Origin: Marinisporobacter balticus
Lineage (GTDB): Bacteria; Bacillota; Clostridia; Peptostreptococcales; Thermotaleaceae
DNA length: 64,000 nt
NCBI RefSeq assembly: GCF_004345705.1
Contig: NZ_SLWV01000012.1
Coordinates: 40,820 to 104,819 of the forward strand
Direction of reading: 5' to 3'
Below the pieces are notes generated by a model. That model was not told where the DNA came from and did not search any database. It worked only from the letters and a program-made list of their open reading frames with translations. The position numbers were made by a program, and so were the translations under genes. The number at the start of each line of letters is the position of its first letter. Position 1 is the stretch's first letter. Positions 44,249-53,480 of the stretch are shown here, in pieces.

Positions 44249-45157
44249 TTATTCAAAAATACCAAATCTTACCTTTATGTAGCTAAAAACTTCTTTGGGT
44301 ACATTTATATTACAACACGATTCAAGTCCTCTAAATCCTGGCGATGAATTGATTTCACATATTTTATAATGATCTCCTTCAAACAACAAATCTACACCAC
44401 CTATTTCTAACCCTGTTACTTTACACGCCTCCGTTGCTAGCCATTCGATTTCAGGTGTTAATTGATATTCTTTTACAGATCCCCCACCAGAAAAGTTCGA
44501 TCTAAATTCATCGCCCTGAGCTACTCGTTCCATACAAGCAACAGCACGCCCTCCAATGATTAATACTCTTAGATCTCTACCATAACTATCTTTTATAAAC
44601 TCTTGAATGATAATATTTACCTTCGCATTGGTTATTTCTACTAACTGCATCAAATGTTCAAAAGATTTTTTATTATTTGCTAAAAATACACCTTTTCCTT
44701 GTGTTCCTGATAAGGTCTTTACGACTGCTGGAAATCCAATATTTTTTTCTATTAGATCAATATTTACTGGAAATTTAACCAACATCGTTTTCGGTATAGG
44801 AAAATTATTCTGCGCTAATATTTGTTGTGTATACAATTTATCTTTTACGTTCTCTATAGGCTGTGATGAATTAATACATGGCACGCCGCGACGCTCTAAC
44901 TGTCTAATAACAGCCAGCGCAAAATAGGTTGTTCCAGCGCCCATTCGTGGGAGTACAAAATCTGGCAATTGGGTTATTTCCCCGTCAACTAATATACTTT
45001 TCCTATTTTCACTTGTAACGAACAAATCTATTTGTTCCGGTTTCAACACTCTTAATTCTATCCCTTCATGTTTCGCTTCTTCAACAAATCTATTGACTTC
45101 ATTTCTTTCAGATACAATTTCTGTTTCATTTTCGTTATAAATAATCCAACCTATCAT
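44249..45157 (-). CDS. RimK-family ATP-grasp ligase
   Basis: The 302-residue protein has an N-terminal pre-ATP-grasp domain and an ATP-grasp fold with GFPAVVKTLSGTQGKGVFLA (about 148-167), the metal-site VGGVDLLFEGD-like GLEIGGVDLLFEGDHYKICE and NSSPGFRGLES. RimK enzymes add glutamate or other amino acids to a carboxylate, for example on ribosomal S6 or coenzymes. With the GNAT gene next to it, a modified peptide or amino acid derivative is likely. RBS GGGGAGGG. Confidence 0.9.
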   Translation of the reverse strand: MIGWIIYNENETEIVSERNEVNRFVEEAKHEGIELRVLKPEQIDLFVTSENRKSILVDGEITQLPDFVLPRMGAGTTYFALAVIRQLERRGVPCINSSQPIENVKDKLYTQQILAQNNFPIPKTMLVKFPVNIDLIEKNIGFPAVVKTLSGTQGKGVFLANNKKSFEHLMQLVEITNAKVNIIIQEFIKDSYGRDLRVLIIGGRAVACMERVAQGDEFRSNFSGGGSVKEYQLTPEIEWLATEACKVTGLEIGGVDLLFEGDHYKICEINSSPGFRGLESCCNINVPKEVFSYIKVRFGIFE

Positions 45158-45370
45158 TTATTACCCTCCCCATATCATCTTATTTTATGTTTGTTTCAGA
45201 TCCTCATCCATGATTAAAACATTCTGCTAAAATCATTGATATAGCTATTATATACAATAAATTGAAAATAATCTATATAATAGGATACTTATCATGCAAT
45301 TAAATTACAACTCCTCTTGAACTAAAAATTCATTGATATTTTATAGATGATATAAGTTTTTTTAAAAAAA
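45158..45370. other. AT-rich intergenic region
   Basis: About 210 bases between the RimK gene and the terminator of the EamA gene. I see no open frame with a ribosome binding site; the RimK promoter is presumably here but no clear -35/-10 pair is visible. Confidence 0.3.
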
Positions 45371-45409
45371 CAGCGCCCAGTTCAATGATATCTATTAGAC
45401 TAGGCGCTG
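45371..45409 (-). terminator. Terminator of the EamA gene
   Basis: CAGCGCC-c-AGT and ACT-a-GGCGCTG pair around a long loop, downstream of the EamA stop. Confidence 0.65.
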
Positions 45410-45437
45410 ATCTATAGTATATTACTCCATTTTTAGT

Positions 45438-46319
45438 TTATCTTGATTGCTCCATAACCATTTTTCTATTGGTTCTACTTTCTAATATTGATCTAAATAT
45501 AATCGATAAAACTACAATGATTCCTCCCATTAAAGCAAGTTGACCTGGTCTTTCTCCAGCACATATGAAAACCCACACTGGATTAAGCAAAGGTTCTATA
45601 ACTGGAATAATGATTGCTTCAATAGCTGATACTTTAGGTACTGCTTCAGCAAATAATATGTATGAAATGCCAAGCTGAAACACCCCTAGCAAAACAAGCC
45701 CCACTATACTTTGCATACTCGGAACAGATTTTAAAACAAAAGGAATACTAACGATTAAGGTTATACAATTGCCTAAAAAAATCATTTCCACTGCTGTTCC
45801 TTCTTTTTGTAATTTAAGCATGATCACTACTCCTGCAAGTGCCACACCACTGAGTACGGATATAAAATTTCCAAGCATTTTTCCCGTTCCTAAGTCTCCA
45901 ATAAAAAACATGATCATACCCATCATTACAAAAAATATACATGCCCCATCAACTAATTTTACCTTTTCCTTTAATATCCAGCCCGATAGAATTACCACCC
46001 ATATAGGTGCAGTGTATTGAAGTAATATGACATTTGCTGCAGTAGTTAATTTATTTCCTATTACAAAAAGAATCACTGTAGTAGCATAGATACATGCCCC
46101 TATTAGTTTTAATTTATTCAATTTAAAAAGCTTTTTTGAATTTCCATTCTTCTTATTGTAGCGAATATAAAAATACATTACTACAGCAGAAATCCCACTT
46201 CTTGTCCCTGCAATAGCTATCGGATTCCACTCAACCAATTTTATCAATATCCCCCCTACGCTCCAAAGTACAGCAGCTATTACTAAAAATGATAATGCTT
46301 TTAATCTTTCTCTTTTCAT
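45438..46319 (-). CDS. EamA/DMT-family transporter
   Basis: The 293-residue protein has ten membrane helices as two EamA repeats (GGILIKLVEWNPIAIAGTRS near the start; VSAIEAIIIPVIEPLLNPVW in the second). Members export or import amino acids, sugars or other metabolites. The tail is basic. It is a single gene with an 11-bp inverted repeat (46369-46398) about 50 bases upstream and its own terminator. RBS GAAGAAGAAGG is moderate. Confidence 0.87.
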   Translation of the reverse strand: MKRERLKALSFLVIAAVLWSVGGILIKLVEWNPIAIAGTRSGISAVVMYFYIRYNKKNGNSKKLFKLNKLKLIGACIYATTVILFVIGNKLTTAANVILLQYTAPIWVVILSGWILKEKVKLVDGACIFFVMMGMIMFFIGDLGTGKMLGNFISVLSGVALAGVVIMLKLQKEGTAVEMIFLGNCITLIVSIPFVLKSVPSMQSIVGLVLLGVFQLGISYILFAEAVPKVSAIEAIIIPVIEPLLNPVWVFICAGERPGQLALMGGIIVVLSIIFRSILESRTNRKMVMEQSR

Positions 46320-46368
46320 AATATACCTTCTTCTTCATTTCGTCTTCTAACTCATATTAACAGAGGTT

Positions 46369-46398
46369 ATGCACAAAATCTATAGTTATTTTGTGCAT
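46369..46398. promoter_or_regulatory. 11-bp inverted repeat, candidate operator
   Basis: ATGCACAAAAT and ATTTTGTGCAT are perfect complements eight bases apart, 50 bases upstream of the EamA start. No T-run follows on either strand, so it is more like a protein-binding site than a terminator. Confidence 0.45.
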
Positions 46399-46676
46399 TT
46401 TAAAAATGCATATTAGTTCAATATCAAGTTTTGTGATAACATCATAAAATAGGTTTGATCAATATATTTTTTAATAGTAATTTATAGAACCTGTTTGATA
46501 AAAACATTGGTTTTAAGCCATTAATCAAAATGTATTTGGAAATAATTATATTGTTATTTTTTGTTGACTAACTTTTGTTTTTCTAAAATCACAAAATTCG
46601 ACGTTGAACCCCTTTTTGTTTTAAAAAATATTTTTCAAGTACGATATTTATTTTCAATTCTTATAATTCACCTTAT
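46399..46676. other. AT-rich intergenic region
   Basis: About 280 very AT-rich bases between the EamA operator and the mocA-like gene. No gene or hairpin was seen. Confidence 0.3.
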
Positions 46677-47252
46677 TCATTCTATTCTTGCTAATTTTTT
46701 ATAATCTTTCATCGTATCTACATCTAAATGTTCTAGCTTATTTTTTATCATCACATTGATTTTATCTTGTATGTTTTCTTCTATTACTTTTCTTCCACCC
46801 ATATCTCCTTTTAATTTCATGAGTTTATCAAAATATTTATTTGGGAATATTACAGGGCTTCCCTCCACATCCTCATAGCAAGGAACGATTATTTTATCTT
46901 TAAATCCATAAAAAGCATCTATCAATTTATTTATTGTATCTACTGTCAATAAAGGTTGATCGCCAGGTACAAATAGGATTCCATCTGCAAACTTTCCATA
47001 ATCACATCCTATTTTAATGGATGCACTAATCCCTTCTTTTGCATCATGATTATGTAGAACGATACAGAAGTTATCTTTGCCTATTTTTTTTACCCCTTCG
47101 TCTCTTGCAACAACGATTACTTCATCTACCTTTGACATCTTTAGCATATGCATCACATGCTCTATTATGGATTTTTCCTTATATTTCAACAGTAATTTAT
47201 TATTCCCCATTCTTTTAGAATAACCAGAAGCCATTAGAACTGCATAAATCAT
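46677..47252 (-). CDS. MocA-like molybdenum cofactor nucleotidyltransferase
   Basis: The 191-residue protein is a single NTP_transf_3 domain: VLMASGYSKRMGNNKLLLKY (4-23), VPGDQPLL (about 94-101) and a C-terminal VDTMKDYKKL. It most resembles MocA, which adds CMP to molybdopterin, and related proteins in selenium-dependent hydroxylase clusters. It overlaps the truncated FAD-subunit gene by 4 bases (ATGA). No molybdenum enzyme catalytic subunit is in the window, so its substrate partner is not evident here. Confidence 0.85.
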   Translation of the reverse strand: MIYAVLMASGYSKRMGNNKLLLKYKEKSIIEHVMHMLKMSKVDEVIVVARDEGVKKIGKDNFCIVLHNHDAKEGISASIKIGCDYGKFADGILFVPGDQPLLTVDTINKLIDAFYGFKDKIIVPCYEDVEGSPVIFPNKYFDKLMKLKGDMGGRKVIEENIQDKINVMIKNKLEHLDVDTMKDYKKLARIE

Positions 47253-47617
47253 TTTTTCATCAATCCCATCAAAACCTTTTCAGGTGTAATATGTAAATCA
47301 GTAATTCTTACACCTACAGCAATTTTAAATGCACCATTCAAGTTTGGCACAGCACGCCTATCGTCCTTATAAAGGATAATCTTTACCAATATGTCATTTT
47401 GCACACTCTTTTGAAGAAATTCCTCTAAAGACATTCTGCCTTCTTTATATAATTCAACAGAAACATTTAGCGCTAATAGTGCTGTTATAAAATCTAAAAA
47501 ACCATATCTAGCATAAACGGTCCCTCCTACAGTAACCAAGTTTCTGAGCTGAACCCCTATAATAAGTTCATAAGCCATATCTAAAGTTTCTGGCATTATG
47601 AATTCTTTTATATTCAT
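47249..47617 (-). pseudogene. Xanthine-dehydrogenase-type FAD subunit with internal deletion
   Basis: The 122-residue reading frame starts like a molybdenum hydroxylase FAD subunit (MNIKEFIMPETLDMAYELI) and jumps at about residue 20 to the middle-domain segment IGVQLRNLVTVGGTVYARYG, with GRMSLEEFLQ after it. Full subunits have about 270-290 residues and carry the FAD-binding AGGTDL segment between those points; it is absent. The frame is kept, so a short protein could be made, but it should not bind FAD normally. The ATG follows AAAAGGGGAG. Confidence 0.75.
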
Positions 47618-47761
47618 ATGCTACTCCCCTTTTATCATTTTTCATCTGTTTTATTTTATCATATTTTTTCTTTCTCTTCTAATTCACACTTTATAACATA
47701 CGCATCATTTTTCTCTCTATTTTATCCGTTCAATATCAATCATACTTATTTTATTCCATAA

Positions 47762-47804
47762 AAAAATCCAAGGACATATACTTATATGTTATCCTCGGAT
47801 TTTT
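47762..47804 (-). terminator. Terminator of the hyp operon, member of a hairpin family
   Basis: AAAAATCCAAGGA with the complementary TCCTCGGATTTTT and an inner CATAT/ATATG pair; on the minus strand it follows hypE. Confidence 0.75.
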
Positions 47805-47843
47805 ATTTATAATATATTGTAACTTGTTAAATACTATTCGTTA

Positions 47844-48851
47844 TTAGCATATCCTTGGTAGTAATTCTCCATCATGCATATTTAATATACGCGTTCCTCC
47901 TATGTCTGTTTTCAAATATACCCTGTTTTTATTATCATCTATAATTTCACCTATTATTGTAGCATTTTTCCCTAAAGGATCTCCTCGCATCGTATCAAGC
48001 ACTTTGTTGGCATCATCTTTTGATACGATTACGACCACTTTTCCTTCATTTGCTACATACAAAGGATCAAATCCTAACATTTGGCACATACTCATTACTT
48101 CCTCTTTAATGAATATATCTTTTTCATTTAAAACTATACTCCTATTACTATGCGCTATTATTTCATTTAATGTTGTAGCTAATCCTCCTCTTGTTGGGTC
48201 TCTCATTATTCTTATGTTCTTACTTGTATTTAGTATATCTTTGATCAATGTGTTGAGTAAATTACAATCACTTTTTATATTTGCATCCAAACCTAATTCT
48301 TCTCTTTGACTCATTATACACATGCCATGATCGCCCAATGATCCACTTATTATTACTTTATCTCCTTCTTGTATATTATTTGCACATAAATATAATTGTC
48401 TATCTTCTATTAAGCCTATCCCCGTTGTATTTATAAAGATTTTATCTACACTTCCTTTTTCGACAACTTTTGTATCTCCCGCAATAACTTTTACATTCGC
48501 TTGCTTTGCCATTTTCGCCATAGACATCACAATTTTTTCTAAAATGCCTATTTCTAATCCTTCTTCTATAATAAAACCAACGGTAATATACATTGGTTTT
48601 GCTCCACTAACTGCTAAATCATTTATCGTCCCACATATAGATAATTTTCCTATATCTCCTCCTAGAAAAAATATTGGCTTTATAACAAATGAATCTGTCG
48701 TTACAGCTACTTTTCCATTCATTTTTTGCAAAATACTAGAATCATTTTTTTGTAATAATATATCATTTTTGAAATTTTTATAAAACAAATTTTCAATCAG
48801 TTTGTGTGTTGTCTTTCCTCCACTCCCATGCGATAAGGTGATAATCTCCAT
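47844..48851 (-). CDS. hypE: Hydrogenase maturation protein HypE
   Basis: The 335-residue protein is HypE, which dehydrates the carbamoyl group on its C-terminal cysteine to the cyanide ligand of the NiFe site. It starts ITLSHGSGGKTTHK (AIRS-type ATP site), has TTDSFVIKPIFFLGGDIGKL and GDTKVVEKGS, and ends PRIC, the required terminal Cys. The ATG at 48851 follows GGGAG; another ATG three codons earlier lacks one. It is the last gene of the hydrogenase operon. Confidence 0.96.
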   Translation of the reverse strand: MEIITLSHGSGGKTTHKLIENLFYKNFKNDILLQKNDSSILQKMNGKVAVTTDSFVIKPIFFLGGDIGKLSICGTINDLAVSGAKPMYITVGFIIEEGLEIGILEKIVMSMAKMAKQANVKVIAGDTKVVEKGSVDKIFINTTGIGLIEDRQLYLCANNIQEGDKVIISGSLGDHGMCIMSQREELGLDANIKSDCNLLNTLIKDILNTSKNIRIMRDPTRGGLATTLNEIIAHSNRSIVLNEKDIFIKEEVMSMCQMLGFDPLYVANEGKVVVIVSKDDANKVLDTMRGDPLGKNATIIGEIIDDNKNRVYLKTDIGGTRILNMHDGELLPRIC

Positions 48852-48885
48852 ATATAACACTCCCTAATTATCTATACTATATTTC

Positions 48886-49971
48886 TCATCTTATTTTGTA
48901 TTTGTAATATGCCCCACAAGTCCCTTCCTGTGATATCATACAAGCGCCTATTGGATTTGAAGGATTGCAAACTTTAGAAAATAACTTGCATTGTGTAGGT
49001 TTTTTTATGCCTTTTAATATTTCTCCACATAAACAATCTTTAGGAATAGGAGATGGTATTATTTTTATATCTATTTTAGATTTTACATCATAATTTTTAT
49101 AGGCTTCTTTCATTTTAAAACCTGTATCTTTTATATTTCCAAGACCTCTCCACTCACTATTAGAAAGAACAAATACTTTATTCATCATTGCTGTAGCCTT
49201 TTCATTTCCTTCATATTTTACAATTCTATTGTATATATTTTTCACTTCATATTTCTCTTTATTGGCCATATCTACTAGATAATATATAGCAGCTATGATA
49301 TCACAATATTCAAATCCTGCTATAACAGCAGGCGTATTCAACTCTTCAGACAAAAACTCAAAAGGTTTAACACCGATAATCGCACTTACATGCCCTGGAC
49401 ATAAAAAGCCATCAATATTCACTTGAGGATCCTTTACGACCTCCTTCATAACATTCGGCATAGTTTTTATCGATTGTAATATACTAAAGTTCTTTATATT
49501 TTCATTTTTAGCTTTATAAATGCTAAGTGCTATAATTGGGGCTGTTGTTTCAAAACCAATTCCTAAAAACACTACTTCTTTTTTAGGATTTTGTTTTGCC
49601 ATTTCAAGCGCATCAAGAGGAGAAATAACGATACGAATATCCCTTCCCAAAGCCATCTCCAATTTAAGCGAACTCGATTTTCCTGGAACCTTTATCATAT
49701 CCCCAAATGTAGTGATAATCACATTATCTCTTTCAGAAAGTGCTATTGCTGTATCTATATACCACTGTGGCGTTACACATACCGGACAACCTGGACCCGA
49801 TATTAAGTTTATATTTGGAGGTAATAAATCTCTTATTCCATTTTTGAGTATAGACATTGTGTGCGTTCCACACACTTCCATGATCGTAATATCTTTTTTC
49901 GTGTTATGCCAAATATCGTTTAACATCTTTTGTGCTAACTTAGGATCTCTAAATTCTTTTATATATTTCAT
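48886..49971 (-). CDS. hypD: Hydrogenase maturation protein HypD
   Basis: The 361-residue protein is HypD, the Fe-S scaffold that assembles Fe(CN)2CO with HypC. It has EVCGTHTM, GPGCPVCVTP, the C-terminal Fe-S cysteines (CLCGEILKG and IGACMISQEGTCGAYY) and the GFETTAP segment. The start is the ATG at 49971, with GAGGAAATATC upstream. An upstream in-frame ATG at 49992 overlaps hypC and is less likely. Confidence 0.95.
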   Translation of the reverse strand: MKYIKEFRDPKLAQKMLNDIWHNTKKDITIMEVCGTHTMSILKNGIRDLLPPNINLISGPGCPVCVTPQWYIDTAIALSERDNVIITTFGDMIKVPGKSSSLKLEMALGRDIRIVISPLDALEMAKQNPKKEVVFLGIGFETTAPIIALSIYKAKNENIKNFSILQSIKTMPNVMKEVVKDPQVNIDGFLCPGHVSAIIGVKPFEFLSEELNTPAVIAGFEYCDIIAAIYYLVDMANKEKYEVKNIYNRIVKYEGNEKATAMMNKVFVLSNSEWRGLGNIKDTGFKMKEAYKNYDVKSKIDIKIIPSPIPKDCLCGEILKGIKKPTQCKLFSKVCNPSNPIGACMISQEGTCGAYYKYKIR

Positions 49972-49984
49972 TGATATTTCCTCG

Positions 49985-50203
49985 TTATTCATCCTTCAAA
50001 ATATGCTCAAATAATTCTAAAGTTTTTTGCGCTTCTTTTTTATTTAGCTTTTCTATAGCACATCCTGCATGTAATAAAATATAGTCTCCTATATTTAAAA
50101 CATCTACTAAACTTGTATCTACTTTTATGTTGACTCCTCCAAAGTTTACCAAAGCTTTATTTTCAGTAACTTTTATAACCTGAGCTGGAACTGCTATACA
50201 CAT
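49985..50203 (-). CDS. hypC: Hydrogenase maturation chaperone HypC
   Basis: The 72-residue protein has the essential Cys2 in MCIAVPAQVIKV and the family segment VGDYVLVHAG-like IGDYILLHAGCAIEKL. It carries the Fe(CN)2CO unit to the hydrogenase large subunit. It starts four bases after hypF and is followed by hypD, whose upper ATG it would overlap. It is a short OB-fold protein of normal length. Confidence 0.95.
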   Translation of the reverse strand: MCIAVPAQVIKVTENKALVNFGGVNIKVDTSLVDVLNIGDYILLHAGCAIEKLNKKEAQKTLELFEHILKDE

Positions 50204-50207
50204 AAGT

Positions 50208-52457
50208 TCACCCCTTAGCCTTTGAAGATGCTACCACCAATTGTCCCAGACTTATGCCACTATCATTACAAGGTATGTATTTATGGATATAAACCTCAAA
50301 ACCTTTTGATACTAATTTTTCATAGATGCCTTTTAATAATATTTCATTTTGGAATACACCCCCACTTAATGCAACTTTATTTATATGATGCTTTTGTCCT
50401 ATAATCCCACAAATTTTTACCGAGAAATCGATTACTGTATTATGGAATTTTTTAGCTATTCTAGCATCACTTATATGTTGGTTTATATCCTCTATGATTC
50501 CTTTTATGATTTTATCTGTATTGACCCGATGTGTTCGGTTGATATATTCTATATCATAATCATATGTACCAGCTTCATTCTGATCTGCTTTATTTTCTAA
50601 TAAAATAGCGGCTTCTCCTTCAAATGTTACTTTCCCCTTAAATCCTATTAAAGCAGATACAGCATCAAAAAATCTTCCCATACTCGAACACTTTGGAGAA
50701 TTTATATTGTTTTTTATTATGGCTACAATCACTTTTATATTTTTATCTTTCAATCCTAGAGGTATATTTTCATATATATTATTTTTATATGTTTTATAGA
50801 TATAGCTTATAGCCATCTTCCATGGCTCTTTGGTTGCTGCATCTCCTCCAGGCATATCGACCTCATTTATATGCGCTACTCTTTCAAACTCCTTATAATC
50901 ACATATCAAAAATTCTCCTCCCCATACATTTCCATCTGTTCCATATCCAGTGCCATCATAAGCAATTCCAATGATTTTATCTTCTATTTTATTTTCAACC
51001 ATACAGCTTACGATATGGGCATGATGATGTTGTACAGGAATCTTTTCTATATTTTGTTTATTTACATAGGAAGAAGACCAATCATTCGGATGCATATCAT
51101 AAGCGATTATTTTAGGATTTATACTGTATATATTTTTTATATGATATACATTCTTTTCAAAGTGATTATATGTTTCTACATTTTCAATATCTCCTATATA
51201 CGGACTTATAAATACATTTTCATTTTTAGATAACGCAAATGTGTTATTAAAATGTGATCCACAAGCAAATATGTCTTTTATATTTTTAAACCTCATAAAG
51301 ATAGGTGAATAACCTCTCGCACTTCTTATAACCCTTTGTTCACTTAATATAACCCGACTTACAGAATCATCCATTGGCATATAAATTTCTCTATCATGCA
51401 GCATTAGATAATCTACAATACCCTTTAATTTTTCTAAAGCCTCTTCGTTTTTATAAACCATTGGCAACTTACTTACATTGGCACTGGTCATCACTAAAAC
51501 TTCTATCTTTTCTTCAAATAATAGATAATGTAGCGGTGTATACGGAAGCATAACACCTAATTTATTACCGCTAGGTGCTATATTATCTGGTAATTTCTCT
51601 TTTCTTTTATTCAAGAGCAATATAGGTCTTTTATTACTTAAAATCACTTTTTCTTCTTCTTCACTTAAATAACAATATTTTTTCACTGTATTTATATCTT
51701 TCATCATCAATGCAAAAGGTTTGTTCGGTCTATGCTTTCTATTTCGAAGTATTTGTATCACTTCTTTGTTTTTTGCATCACAAGCTAAATGAAATCCACC
51801 TAACCCTTTTATGCCAAGAATCATCCCTTGTTTCATAAATTGAATCGTTTGTTTAATTGGATCATTGCATATTATTTTATTTCCAAAAGTATCAATAAGC
51901 ACTATCTTTGGACCACAGTTCGGACAAGCATTGGGTTGTGCATGAAGTCTTCTATCCAGCGGATTTTTATATTCATCCTTACACAGATCACACATTTCAA
52001 ACCTTTCCATAGTGGTTAAAATTCTATCATAAGGTAGCTTTTTTACGATTGAAAATCTAGGTCCACAATTTGTACAATTTGTGAAAGGATATCTGTACCT
52101 TCTGTCTTTATTATTTTTTATATCTCTTAGACAATCCTCACATGTCCCTATATCAGGGGATATAAAAGTAAACCCATTCGCTTCTTCATCACTATGTTTA
52201 ATTTCAAAGCTTTTATAATTTAGTATCTTTTTATCTTCTATATTCATTTTATCTATGTTTGCTAATTTAGGGGGATTTTGTTTTAAGTGATCTATAAAAT
52301 GATAGATATCTCTAATTTTACCTTCAATATCTATACATACACCTTTTGAAGTATTTTTTACATATCCATTCAAATGATTCTCTAGCGCCATTTTATATAT
52401 AAAAGGTCTAAACCCAACGCCTTGTACGATTCCTTTTACAATTATATATTTTCTAAT
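50208..52457 (-). CDS. hypF: Carbamoyltransferase HypF, no standard start codon
   Basis: HypF makes the thiocarbamate that becomes cyanide. Domains are acylphosphatase (1-90, with GIVQGVGFRPFIYK), two zinc-finger pairs (CEDC...CTNC, CDLC...CPNC), YrdC (about 195-380) and a Kae1-like carbamoyltransferase (HHAH, about 455-458; GGVFQN). The first ATG at 52391 would cut off the first 22 residues, including the acylphosphatase loop VQGVGFRP. The frame is open upstream without ATG, GTG or TTG up to a stop; ATT at 52457 gives a normal N-terminus ((M)RKYIIVKGIV). I take it as the likely start, giving 749 residues. Confidence 0.85.
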   Translation of the reverse strand: MRKYIIVKGIVQGVGFRPFIYKMALENHLNGYVKNTSKGVCIDIEGKIRDIYHFIDHLKQNPPKLANIDKMNIEDKKILNYKSFEIKHSDEEANGFTFISPDIGTCEDCLRDIKNNKDRRYRYPFTNCTNCGPRFSIVKKLPYDRILTTMERFEMCDLCKDEYKNPLDRRLHAQPNACPNCGPKIVLIDTFGNKIICNDPIKQTIQFMKQGMILGIKGLGGFHLACDAKNKEVIQILRNRKHRPNKPFALMMKDINTVKKYCYLSEEEEKVILSNKRPILLLNKRKEKLPDNIAPSGNKLGVMLPYTPLHYLLFEEKIEVLVMTSANVSKLPMVYKNEEALEKLKGIVDYLMLHDREIYMPMDDSVSRVILSEQRVIRSARGYSPIFMRFKNIKDIFACGSHFNNTFALSKNENVFISPYIGDIENVETYNHFEKNVYHIKNIYSINPKIIAYDMHPNDWSSSYVNKQNIEKIPVQHHHAHIVSCMVENKIEDKIIGIAYDGTGYGTDGNVWGGEFLICDYKEFERVAHINEVDMPGGDAATKEPWKMAISYIYKTYKNNIYENIPLGLKDKNIKVIVAIIKNNINSPKCSSMGRFFDAVSALIGFKGKVTFEGEAAILLENKADQNEAGTYDYDIEYINRTHRVNTDKIIKGIIEDINQHISDARIAKKFHNTVIDFSVKICGIIGQKHHINKVALSGGVFQNEILLKGIYEKLVSKGFEVYIHKYIPCNDSGISLGQLVVASSKAKG

Positions 52458-52468
52458 ATATTCTTCTG

Positions 52469-53137
52469 CTATAGCAGCTTCCCCCCCTTATGATTGATTT
52501 GACATTTTAGATATTTACACAATTCCTCAATTCCTTCTTCTTCTCTGCAAGAAACTTCAAAAATTTTTATATCATCATTTAATGATGCAATATCTTTATA
52601 AAACATTTCCATATCAAAATCTGTCAATCCAATCATGTCTATCTTATTAAGTATTATAGCTTTTGATCGTTGAAACATAGATGGATACTTAAGAGGTTTA
52701 TCATTTCCCTCCGTTACACTCATAACAGTGATTTTTATATCTTCACTCAAGTCATATGCTGCAGGACAAACTAAATTCCCAACATTTTCTATTACTAAAA
52801 AATCTAAATCACTCATATCTATATGTTCAAGTGCTTGTTCTACCATGGATGCATCTAAATGACAAGCCCCTCCTGTATTAACTTGAACCACATCTACAAG
52901 ATGTTTTTGTATTCTTTGTGCATCTTTTGTAGTATATAAATCTCCTTCTATCACAGCCATATTCACTTTTTCTTTTGTATGCTTTATGATTTGCTCTAGA
53001 ATAGAAGTTTTCCCAGAACCTGGAGAACCCAACAAGTTAATCGTAAATACTCCTTGCTCATTTAATATTTTTCGATTTTTTATTGCGATCGCATCATTAT
53101 TTTTCAGTATATTTTTTTGTATCAATATCTGTTTCAT
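52469..53137 (-). CDS. hypB: Hydrogenase nickel insertion GTPase HypB
   Basis: The 222-residue protein has the GTPase P-loop GSPGSGKTS (about 36-44), VIEGDLYTTKDA, VIENVGNLVCPA and the base-specific NKID. The metal-site Cys (GGACHLDA) is present. There is no His-rich N-terminal stretch, so it lacks the nickel store some HypB have. It inserts nickel with HypA. The ATG follows AGGGGGAG. Confidence 0.95.
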   Translation of the reverse strand: MKQILIQKNILKNNDAIAIKNRKILNEQGVFTINLLGSPGSGKTSILEQIIKHTKEKVNMAVIEGDLYTTKDAQRIQKHLVDVVQVNTGGACHLDASMVEQALEHIDMSDLDFLVIENVGNLVCPAAYDLSEDIKITVMSVTEGNDKPLKYPSMFQRSKAIILNKIDMIGLTDFDMEMFYKDIASLNDDIKIFEVSCREEEGIEELCKYLKCQINHKGGKLL

Positions 53138-53138
53138 A

Positions 53139-53480
53139 CTACTCCCCCTCTATTTTTTCTAACAATAGTTCATATCCTGTCATTATATTTGAACTAAATT
53201 GGTTACATTTCGGACAAATTTTATTTGTATAATTAATGTAAAAACTTTCTTTACAAGCATCACAATACGCACGCGCTTTTATTCTTTGAATGATGAGTGC
53301 TGCATTTTCACATATGGTTTCTTTCGACATCCCTTCAAACGCAAATCTAAGGCCATTTTCTTCTATGCACGTGAATTCTCCTATTCTCAAAATGATTTTG
53401 TCTACTCTTTTTAAGTTGTACCTATTTACATTTTCATAGATGATTTCAAACAATTCTGCTACTACAGACACTTCATGCAT
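53139..53480 (-). CDS. hypA: Hydrogenase nickel metallochaperone HypA
   Basis: The 113-residue protein has the nickel-binding MHE at its start and a zinc ribbon YCDACKESF and ICPKCNQ. It delivers nickel to the large subunit. It overlaps the protease gene by 19 bases and abuts hypB, so translation is coupled. Length and order are typical. Confidence 0.95.
   Translation of the reverse strand: MHEVSVVAELFEIIYENVNRYNLKRVDKIILRIGEFTCIEENGLRFAFEGMSKETICENAALIIQRIKARAYCDACKESFYINYTNKICPKCNQFSSNIMTGYELLLEKIEGE

Noticed and set aside
50222..51233. Forward frames antisense to hypF
   Set aside because: Shadows of a conserved gene, rich in Ile, Tyr and Phe from AT-rich codons.
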